From the NCBI GenBank assembly GCA_947034895.1, contig OX344762.1:42946760-43010759 (forward strand): a stretch of DNA of 64,000 nucleotides, written 5' to 3'. A program made the position numbers and the translations under genes. Within the stretch, counting starts at the first letter, position 1; the number at the start of each line of letters is the position of its first letter. The stretch comes from Rhytidiadelphus loreus. Lineage: Eukaryota; Streptophyta; Bryopsida; Hypnales; Hylocomiaceae. Shown here piece by piece: positions 22,040 to 31,336 of the stretch. The notes beneath the pieces were generated by a model. That model did not search any database, was not told the origin of the DNA, and saw nothing but the letters and a program-made list of their open reading frames with translations.

Positions 22040-22760
22040 TACTCCGTTAGTACATGGGCTCCATTAGATTGATGGCTTTTATGAAATCCAGTTGAATCCA
22101 GAGGTTGGACTGTTGGAGACTGTAAACTATCGATTGCTGTACTTTTATATTGTGGCTACATTGTCAAACTCTTGCGAAGATTTTTGTGGTTCCATTAATT
22201 GTCATTCTCTGAAATGTGTGCTCAAACTCAGTACACTAAAATAGTGAAATTTGGTTGCCTTAAGAATTAGGGTGCCTTACCCGAAGAAAGTTACTTTAGA
22301 AACCATCAAAGTGAACAAATACTTCTATAAATATTTGCCATATGTACACATGGAGTTTCATGAGTGGCAATTACAATAAGAGCTACTTCAAAAGTAGTGC
22401 CTTCTTGTATAGAACAATAACAATAAATATTTATATATTGGAAAATGCCAAGAAATTAGTGTGGGGCAACCTATGTTCACTACTTAGTGTAGGTCATTGA
22501 CTAATTGTGGTCTTGTTTTCTAAAACTTGCTCCTACAAATTCTTGCCTAAAATGTGCTCATTTCTATTTGAGTGATTTGGGGTTGTATTGCATCTTTTTG
22601 TGCCCAAGGGTTGATTTGGATACACCTATTTTCAACACTTTGAAAATTCAAGGTTGATTAATTAGTGTCCAAGACATGCATGCTGTTGTAAGTGGATTTG
22701 GAATTTCCTTTTGATGTTCAAGAAGACTCGACAAAAACCACAAAAAGATTTTGATCCTTT
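20726..22760 (+). repeat. right arm of the ORAI inverted repeat
   Basis: This is the partner of 11,370-13,375. It starts near the end of ORAI exon 3 and runs about 0.7 kb past the stop codon. The first 1.33 kb is nearly identical to the other arm and the remainder is clearly diverged. Confidence 0.85.
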
Positions 22761-24980
22761 AACCCCAAAGAGGGCAGAAAGTCCTCACACAGTTTAAGGT
22801 CCAGTTCAAAGTGGTGTAACTTTTTCATCCAAGGTCCAAATTCAATAAAACTTGTTGGGAATGTTGCTTTCTCCCCTCTAGTTTGTATGTTAAAATTTTC
22901 AGATCAATCCAAGATTTATTAATTTTTTGGAAGCCAATCAAAGTTCACAACTTCAATTTGAGTTCACCACATTACATTTTAGGGCTGCAACTTCGGGGCC
23001 TTGTATCTCCTTCATCCATTGCTCATTTTCAATAAAACTTGTTGGGTTTTGTTCCCCTTGAAGTATTGTTATTGTGGTAAAGTTTTCATGTCAATCCAAG
23101 TTGTTTTGAATGTTTGGGACCAATTCGCAGTTCAAAATCCTGCCATTTTTGGAGTAAAGTGAACTTTGGCGGCTTGTTCAGTCTTCTTCATACAAAGTTT
23201 ATTTTCAATAATTCTTTTTGGAAAAGTTGCTTATACTAGTCTTGTTTGTGTGGCTAAAAATTTCATGTTAATCCAAGAATTAATGAGTGACTGAGAAGCA
23301 TTCTAGTAGAAGGAGGTTCACCTTTAGATGTGTTTTTTGCAATTTTTCTTGTTGATTTTTGACATTTCAAAGCCATTTTGTAGATACAATGAGTCAATTG
23401 AATGAATTTTTTTTTCACCAACGTGTTTGTATATTAGTTTTGAATCATTTTGTAGTGTAAAGTTTTTACATTTGAGTAGGTTTAGAAATCAAATTGCACC
23501 TCCAAATGTGTTTTGGGAAAATTTCAGCATCCATTTTCGACACTAAAACATTATGATCTTGCAATCTATGTGGCCAAATGACTTCAAATTTTCTACATGT
23601 CCTCTACAACATGTACACTACAAGATTGTACGGTTGAGATTTGTATAACTTGAAGACATTTAGATCCATAAAGCTTCAAAAGCAATGATGTTTTTGAACC
23701 TCAGAAATTGAATGTCACTTTGGGGTTAATTATTATTTGGAAAATTTACAATTTTCATTTGTTTATAAGGAAAAATGAGCTCTAACTATAATTTTGAGCC
23801 TACCTACAATATGTCCATTTATAGTGTTGAACTTTTCTAGATAGTTCTACCTTAATTTACTGTCATTGGAGAAATTAACAACATGCAAATCTCACCATGA
23901 GTAGGGGGTGATTGCAAGAAATACCAGTCCTATTTTGCATCACAATTCAAGTGACAGAATGCCATTGGTCGTAGCTTTTGGAAAATGGAGCCGATGGACT
24001 TGAAATTTTTATTGAAGATGGCTAACTCAAAAAGTATGAGATTTTTTTTATTTTTTTTAAATTTGAAAAATAATTTTATAATTAAATGTCAATTTAGCTA
24101 ATTTGTCACATTTTGCAGTTTAGGGATTTTTAGTACTGTAGATTATCCAAAAATTATGATGTTCACTTGAATTTTTTGAGGGCTATTCCTACACTAAATG
24201 AGCATGTGCCCACCAAAGGGCATTCAAAGAAGCACAATTCTTTGTCCTTGATATGCGTGCAAATAGGGGTCCCTTGCATGTAGTGCTCCGAATATTCAAG
24301 ATGGTTTCAACTTTTAGTTTTTGGTAAAATGTGATCACCATCAAGTCTTTACAAATTTACAATTTTTAGTTCTTTTTTTCTCATGATTTTCTAATTATTA
24401 TAAATTTATACCTAATTGCACCTATTTTTTGTGACAAACTGTCTTTTTTTTCAAATTGTACTTTTTCAATAGTTAAAAGTAGTCAAAAGTACTATTAGCT
24501 GTCAATTTTTCAGATCAACAACTAAGATTGTTCCGTTTCATAGTATTGTAGTACTCATAGTATAAAGCACAGAAAAGTGTAGTTTTTGTAAAACACTACC
24601 AAAATCGTTCGGTCTTTCTTGCAACCACCTTAGGTGTGACATGCACCTACTATAAGCTATAGCTAGGACACTACATGCAATATCCAATTTAGATCATCAT
24701 GCATCCCCTTCAACTGATGGATACCAATGGTTCAACAACCATCGATTCTTTGTACAAAGTTTCAAAAACTCACAACCATTGAAAACTTTAAGATGAATGT
24801 GAGTTTTTGGTCCAACTACTAGTCATTACATATCACATCTACCATTGAACAACTCGATGTGACACACACCTACTACAAGTGATAATGAATTCTGCTCAAA
24901 TCTCAATCATCCTAATTGTCGTTGCACAACTTGATGTGACATGCACCCACTACAATTTGTAGAGTTTTGCATGCAATAAA
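22760..24980. other. AT-rich spacer, dispersed repeat, no gene seen
   Basis: No coding signal on either strand. Several stretches recur elsewhere in the window: about 24,200-24,360 resembles 62,800-62,960 in the same orientation, and about 24,620-24,970 resembles the repeat near 33,840-34,330. Internal near-repeats (AAAACTTGTTGGG, TCAATCCAAG) recur at 22,850-23,280. Confidence 0.5.
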
Positions 24981-24988
24981 CCAATTTA

Positions 24989-25175
24989 GGAATTTCGTTA
25001 AAATGGTGATATTCTATATACGCCATTTTTGGACTGTGCAATCTAAACCACAAAAGTGCCATTTAGGATTGATATAGACTTCAAACATCTAGGAGTAGTA
25101 TAATCTTCAGACCATGTGGTCTAAACTATAAAAGTACCAAAATTGCACAATGACTGCCATTTTAACGAAATTTCC
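24989..25175. mobile_element. MITE related to the element at 3,829-4,070
   Basis: The ends read AATTTCGTTAAAATGG and CCATTTTAACGAAATT, the same core as the intron MITE at 3.8 kb. It is about 187 bp long and non-coding, with a diverged interior. No target-site duplication was recognised. Confidence 0.65.
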
Positions 25176-25240
25176 CATATCCCCTTCTACGTGATTTCAA
25201 TCCTAGGAGTGTCCGTTCCGAAGCTTCTTAGAGTACTTAG

Positions 25241-25621
25241 AGCATCCCCACTAGTGTCTTCCTTGTCTATATCTCCATTGGAATGAAGAAGAGCAAAGAT
25301 GGGGATAGGGAAGGCAAGCTCCCACTAGCTCTTCTCTAAATTTTCAACTTATTGCTAAATGGAGGTAGGATCGAAGAAATCAAAACAAAAATATAGAAAT
25401 TAATAACAAGGCCATATGAATGATACTCCCAACTCCCAAAGCACAACTCATGTTAGAAAGGTGAGAAGTGTTTTCAAAATTACTCCATTTGAGTTCCTTG
25501 TCCATCATCCCATATGGGAAATTCAAACCCCTCCTCCCTAAATTTTTAGGGATAGGGAATCAGTTGGTGGGGGGTTGGGAGGCTCTTCCCTATCCGGATG
25601 AAACTCATGATTGGGGATGCT
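25241..25621. mobile_element. MITE (381 bp) with 5-bp target-site duplication
   Basis: Ends are AGCATCCCCA and TGGGGATGCT, flanked on both sides by CTTAG (25,236-25,240 and 25,622-25,626). It is non-coding. The interior has pyrimidine-rich and purine-rich halves (CCCTCCTCCC, TGGTGGGGGGTTGGG). The superfamily is not certain from this TIR and TSD. Confidence 0.75.
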
Positions 25622-26261
25622 CTTAGTGAAAGTTTCAATTTCCCTATTCTAGCACTCTCAAATTTCAATGGAAGCACTGAAAACCACCTTCAGTTGCATC
25701 AATGGTAGGATTAATTGTACTAGGTATCAAAAGAGCTTAAACCCTGTCACGTTAAATATTAATACCATACAGATCAACTGAAGCTTCTATGCAAGCTAGC
25801 TTACGGCCACTTCACACTATGGCCATCCAAGTCTAGAGGCTGTGGCATTGAGTGGCCAAACGCCCAAACTTTGTTGAGAGACCAAAGAAATGAGCAATAA
25901 ATAGGCAATAAATAGTAGGAATTGGAGACGTCAACTAGCCACAGTGTGAAGCCTCCAAAGGCCAAGCCCAAAGTCCAAACTCTTAATGATGAATTCCCAC
26001 CTAGCAATCTAATGGTCGAGATCTTGTCATAAGTTGATAGTCTCTCGGCCACAGTTTGGGCATTCATTTCTAATCAACCCAAACTTCCTTTGAGAGTCCG
26101 TTGCCACGTAGGCAATTTATTGCCATGTAGGTAGTTGGAGGGTGATGGCATTTGGACTTGTGCCTTCTAGTGTGAAGGGTTGAGAGGCCAAATTTTTGGT
26201 TTCCTGAAATTTAATTGGTGGAAACCCGTGGCCTCTAAGTGACCCTTAGTACCAAGATGAT

Positions 26262-26569
26262 CGAGCCTAGCTTTTGCATTCATACGCAGCTCGATCGTTG
26301 AATCTCATGATTGTAAATTATATTTTTCTGCTGGTTCCTTCATTCGTAAGATCGACTGTCCCGTTTCCAGTCCAGAAATCAAGACGTTCATACGGCAAGA
26401 TCGACAGGCGCTAGCTTTCAGTGCAGTGGCTCGAACCATTGCAGAACTGATGACTCCGATCCGCAACTGGCAGCGAGCTAGCTGCTTCAACATCGATCAC
26501 CTCAACATCACCACCACCGCCCACCGGGTGAATATCTCTGGTTTCGGGATCGATTACCATTCCGATTAA
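26262..26569 (+). other. unrecognised exon-like open frame without ATG
   Basis: An open frame of about 103 codons has GC-richer, codon-like composition in an otherwise AT-rich region. The peptide includes GSFIRKIDCPVSSPEIKTFI, QALAFSAVARTIAELMTPIR and AHRVNISGFGIDYH. It begins after a stop, has no ATG before the first third, and contains a GTGAAT donor-like site. I do not recognise the family. It could be a gene relic or a single exon. Confidence 0.25.
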
Positions 26570-27070
26570 TATACAGAGTTGCCATCAGTAAATTAAACTT
26601 GTGCCTGCATGTTGCCCATGCCCACTGATTTTCTCAGTTACCACTTTTCCCTGATCGATTCCCAGTTCAAGAGCAAAGTCATACAATTAACAAGAGAGGA
26701 AATTAAAGGGTGCTCAAATGAAACCCAAATTAAGAGAGCAAGAACGACCCCATTAATCACTCTGGGAGTGAGTGTCTAGATAGGATGAAACCTATCTAGT
26801 CAGTGTTGTCTACGTTAGCTAATAAGGATTCTTGTACGCCCTTAGGTGTCATTAAATAATTGACTCGTTGTTGAAAATGACAAAACTTGTCATTTTATTA
26901 TTACCTGTTTTCGTCTAATGTCCTGTAAAATTAGTCAATCACAAAGCATGATTGTAGTCGTGATTCGACCTTGCCATACACTGAATTTCTTATCTTCAAC
27001 TCTAGGTACTGATCTTTACTCTCTGACCCCTCCAGGCCATAACTTATACAGTTGGGGTTTAATTGTTGGA
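26570..27070. other. intergenic, no gene seen
   Basis: AT-rich, non-coding. The only structure noted is a short hairpin (CTAGATAGG ... CCTATCTAG, about 26,776-26,799). Confidence 0.5.
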
Positions 27071-27155
27071 ACTTCGCCCTGCAAAGACACTGCAAAGACA
27101 CTGCCTAAAATAAATGAACAAGAAAAAACCGGAACACGCACAGGCATCGAAACCT

Positions 27156-29399
27156 TCAAGAATTGGAAGGGTGCGCCATCATCCACCTCTCGAGAAGCTC
27201 CACGAACTTCGCCAACGCCGCATGCGAAGAGCCTCCTTTCGCAACAGCTTTCCTCGCCGCACACTCCAGCTTCCTCACATTCGCCCTCACGGCATCCACC
27301 TCGGGATCCAATCCCTCTCTCGACACCATCTTCCTCACCTTCCGATCGATTTCTGCTCTCGCAACAACAGCTTCTCGCACCTCCAGCTCCATCCCGACTT
27401 TCCAAACGTGCACAATATAGTGCGCATTCGTGGGCTGGTCTGCGAATCTCGGCCACGCCAGCATCGGCACTCCGTATGCGATGCTCTCGATGGTGGAGTT
27501 CCATTCACAGTGCGTGAGAAACGCAGCTATCGCGGGATGGGAGAGAACGGCTGTTTGCGGTGCCCAGGTAACAAGTAACCCACGGTTCTTGATTTTCAGC
27601 GAAAACTTTGGGAACCAAGTTTCAAATTCCGCTTTCTCCTCGTCCACGATGATGTCGCCTCGAATCACCCACAGGAAGGAAGCGTTGCTTTGTTCAAGAC
27701 CGGAAGCAAGCTCTTGCATCTGAATCATGGCAACCGTGGCCACACTCCCGAAGGAGACGAACACGACGGAATTAGGGGTTTGGGTGTCGAGCCAAGAGAG
27801 AACGCCAGATTCTTCTTCTCGGAGTGTACTGCCAGTTCCCGCCCCCGCCAAGACGAGAGGGCCTACAGCAAACACACGGGAATTTAAGTCAATGACGTCG
27901 AGAACCTCCCCCTCTAAGTCGTGGAACGTGTTGAAGAGGATGCATTCACAGTCAGGGAGAAGCGGATTTTGTATGTCGCGATGGATTTTGAGGTAGTAGT
28001 CATCGAGGTCGGCGAGAGTGTGAGTTGGGAGGTCTTGAACTCGCAGAGTTGAGGACACGCCAGTAATGTGAGACGTCACTAGGGTTTGGCGAGCGCTTAC
28101 TTCGGCAGGACTTCGAGGGGAATTTAGCATTAGACTACTTGCGTTGAAGGAGGGTGTGCAACCGGGTGGACGAGGTGGCAATGGGAGAAGCCTTGAGGAT
28201 ATAAGGACTGGGAGGTTGAAGACGCATTGCTTGGAAATGGCGGAAGGGGTGGCCAGACCGACCACAGGAATGCCGAGCTTTTTCGCAATGGCGTGCACGG
28301 CCGACATTCGAATGTCGCGGATGATGCAGGTGATGGTGGGGGGGTGCAAGGTCAGGAGCAGCGCCTCCAAGATGGGTCCCATGCTCAAGATCGCCCGGTT
28401 GAACTCCTTGAAGTTGCGGGCGAGGCGAAGATCTTGGGGAAACCGTCGGACATCGAGACGAGATCGATCCCCTTGCTGCACAATTAGGGTTACAAGGTTA
28501 GAAACCGTGCAAGCAGTACATTAGTGTTTCGAATTCTTCTCGTGAATTACGATTACGAGATTAGAATCTTTTCTAGCAGTACAGGAGTGCTTAGAATTCT
28601 TCTCGTGAATTACGACTACATGATTATAAACCGTTCAAGCAGTACAGGAGTGTGTAGAAATCTCTTAGTGAATTAGAATTACGACGTTGGAAATCTTTGA
28701 AGCAGAACATGATTGTTTAGAATTCTTCTCGTGAATTAGGGTTACCACGGTAGAAATCATTCGTGGTACCTCTGGATTCAACTGGATTTCATAAAAGCGC
28801 GAGACCTCTACTAGAGTCTACTCCAAAGTTGCTGTCACACCTTTTCTTTCAGTCTTCATCACCTCGGATTAGGCCCCGCCCAGTCCCACGTCAACCAAGT
28901 AGCGCCAAGTAGCTTAGTTACTAAATTCCTGCAATGTCAGCAAATTGGTGCTAACAATGCAGTTACTTAGCTAATTCGCGCTACTTCGTCGACGCGGAGC
29001 CTCATGAAATTTGACAGCATGCTTATGAACATCAGATTTCACAGGGACTACGAAAGTCGTCATCAGAGTATCAATACTGCAACCCGAAACCGTTATTAAC
29101 TCTCAACCAGAACCGGAGTTCGCTCGAGAGACCAATTCAAGCTAGCTATACTCACTGAATGTTCGAAGTGCTTACTCGGGGGGCTCCATCGCCATAGCTT
29201 TGGCAGAGCTCTGGGATTTCATCATTTGCTCGTGGTTATGGTCGGTGTTGACGAAAGTGATGCGGAAGCCCTGGGCCAACAGTTGTTGCGCCAGTTGCCA
29301 AGCAGGAGTGACATGACCTTGGGAAGGAAGCGGGACGACCACAATGTGCCCCCGAGTCGTCCTCGTCGTCCTCGTCCTCACCTTTTCATTCGGAACCAT
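27156..29399 (-). pseudogene. family-1 UDP-glycosyltransferase, UGT2 (frameshifted, probably non-functional)
   Basis: The exon layout equals the other copies: exon 1 29399-29176 (224 nt) and exon 2 28475-27156 (1,320 nt). The sum is not a multiple of three. Near 28,434 a run of three T in UGT1 and UGT3 is two T here, a 1-bp deletion about 14 codons into exon 2, which shifts the frame from exon 1. No alternative acceptor nearby restores it. A second lesion is in the sugar-donor box: THCGWNS has become THCEWNS (TGC GGA to TGT GAA, near 27,510), replacing a near-invariant Gly. The rest of exon 2 stays open and is almost identical to UGT3, so the damage is young. If the deletion were an assembly error, the Gly-to-Glu change would still suggest impaired activity. 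The intron holds about five minisatellite units and a 30-bp insert matching the ORAI 3' flank. Confidence 0.85.
28480..28768 (-). repeat. intron minisatellite of UGT2 (about five units)
   Basis: Units of about 63 bp share CTTCTCGTGAATTA and AAGCAGTACA in + strand orientation. There is one unit more than in UGT3. Confidence 0.7.
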
Positions 29400-29440
29400 C
29401 TCCGTCTCCGAATCCAGCTGAAAACTGAGGCACGAGAGTG

Positions 29441-29850
29441 AGCTACAATACTGAAGAATGCAAGCCTTGTTGCGAAAACTCGTGCAACATGCAGAGAGGC
29501 AAGTGACTGAGATGCTGTTTCAGAAGGATGCAAGCCTTGCTGCGAAGACTCGTGCAACACGCAGAGAGGCAAGAGACTGAGAGACTGCTACAGGAGATTG
29601 CAAACCTTGCTGCGAAGACTCGTGCAACACGCAGAGAGGCAAGAGACTGAGAGACTGCTACAGGAGATTGCAAATCTTGCTGCGAGAACTCGTGCAACAG
29701 GCAGACACTAAGCTACTGTTACAGAGTGCAAGCCCTTGCTGTGAAAACTTGTGCAGCACGCAGCGAAGTGACAGACTGAACTATTGATACTGAGAAATGC
29801 ACGCCTTACGGCGAAACGCGTGCCAATCGCAGAGGCAAGATTCTGAGCCG
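29441..29850 (-). repeat. minisatellite upstream of UGT2 (about six units)
   Basis: It is homologous to the arrays before UGT1 and UGT3 but longer. Two internal units (about 29,520-29,660) are nearly identical, indicating recent expansion. The core GCAAGCCTTGCTGCGAA repeats every 60-70 bp. Confidence 0.75.
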
Positions 29851-30290
29851 CTGATAGAGAAGAATGCAAGTTTGTACTTGCAACGAGGCTCACCTAGTGA
29901 GGAAATTCAGCAAGCAAGCACCATAGCCACCCCGTAGAGCATGATCCAGCTGCAAAGTCACCAGAGCATGACTCCTGGCTGTAAGTTGATGTGACGAAAG
30001 AGTTATGACAACTGCCCTGCAGTTGCTTCCAAGTTCGAATCCTGCAAAACCGACAGGAAGATCTCTTCAGAGACCATAATGATATCACACTTACAGGATA
30101 TGCACAAGCTGAACATGAGAGACTACTTAAATTTTGAGTTCTGTTAGCAATAAAAGTTATTTCCAGGAAATAGACTAGGTTATGAATCCAATGGTGATAG
30201 TTTCAAGTTAAACTCCACTTTTTGAAATTTTTAGAAGTTGAGTGTGTAGTGTAGTTTGTAGCTCATGAATTTTGGTGTGGATTGGGCATG

Positions 30291-30508
30291 AACTAAAAGG
30301 TCAGCCAACGAATGCAATTATTGCCTACCTCAAAAAGAATTAATCTCAAAAGCTCAAATAAATGAACTAAAAGGTCAGCCAACCAATGCAATTATTGCCT
30401 ACCTCAAAAAGGACAAATCTCAAAAGCTCAAATAAATGAACTAAAAGGTCAGCCAACTAATGCAATTATTGCCTACCTCAAAAAGGACAAATCTCAAAAG
30501 CTCAAATA
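30291..30508 (+). repeat. three-unit tandem repeat, 71-74 bp
   Basis: Three nearly identical units start ATGAACTAAAAGGTCAGCCA at 30,291, 30,362 and 30,436. The array lies between the 5' end of the UGT2 unit (30,080) and the point (about 30,535) where homology to ORAI intron 2 starts, that is, at the rearrangement junction. Confidence 0.85.
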
Positions 30509-30691
30509 AAAGACAAGAGTGACCATTCTTATTTTTTCATCTCCCAATGAAGAAAAAACACACACTTCACATATTGGTTAAAATGCTGAAAGTGACGCAA
30601 ATAGAATCCTCTACCTTCATTCTTTCATTTAAAGCACTTTCTTTTAGCAATTGCACAACAAATCCAACATCTATGTCTATTTCCCTTGCTT

Positions 30692-30853
30692 TAAGGTAAC
30701 TACACCTAAAATCACAAAAATAAGCTTTTCAACATGAATAAATTAAGAGTTTTCAAAGTGGTGTTCCCAAACGCAATCATAGAGTCTCATGAATAGTGGC
30801 AGTACATTTTAGGCAAGAATCTGTACTAAGCAATTTTAGGTGTAATTACCTTA
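30692..30853. mobile_element. PIF/Harbinger-type MITE (about 160 bp) with TTA target duplication
   Basis: Ends are AGGTAACTACACCTAAAAT and its imperfect reverse complement, bounded by TTA on both sides (30,691-30,693 and 30,851-30,853). The duplicate locus at about 20,000-20,010 lacks the element and has a single TTA (as TAA on +), showing the pre-insertion site. It is non-coding. Confidence 0.8.
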
Positions 30854-30951
30854 CAAAACCACCAATGCAGTGACGAACTACAGATGCTATGAGTCTTAAA
30901 CCCTAAGAGCACACGTCTGAAGAACAGGAAGAGGGAGACTCAAAAAAGTAC

Positions 30952-31336
30952 CTGAGCTCCAACTCTCGCATATCCTTTTCTTGCTCCCGCCATTCCCTTT
31001 CTTCCCGTCTATAATCGAGATCCTCACATCGCCACGTCCGGTCTTCATCCCGCCAAGACCGATCCTCCTCTCGCCACTTGCTCGACATACCCGTGTCGAA
31101 AGCGGTGAAGAGGACTTGCATAGCGTCCATGGCTGAGGACCCCATGGTGCTCCACTGCGGGGCTCGCGGCACCCGATGCGTGTGGCTTTGAAATGATAAG
31201 AACTAGCTACACATGCGCCATAACTCCCTGTGTAGAAACCAGTGCATAGTAGTACCTTCCAAACGATCAACTTCTAATTCCACAGCGTACTCACTGAAAG
31301 GCAAGCCCTAATATGGAGGTCGTTCTTTCCGGACAT
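30952..31336 (-). pseudogene. orphan copy of ORAI-like exons 1 and 2
   Basis: Copies of the two first coding exons (31336-31295 and 31154-30952) with intact ATG, splice sites and identical predicted peptide, but no exons 3-5 follow on this strand. The next feature downstream is UGT2. A transcript could encode only the charged heptad-repeat N-terminus before reading into the intron. I treat it as a truncated duplicate. The upstream 1.1 kb, including the presumed promoter, is also copied nearly without change, so it may still be transcribed. Confidence 0.8.

Noticed and set aside
30030..30050. tRNA B-box-like AGTTCGAATCC
   Set aside because: No A box or cloverleaf could be drawn in the 80 bases upstream, and the sequence is part of the UGT 5' flank that has diverged in the other copies.
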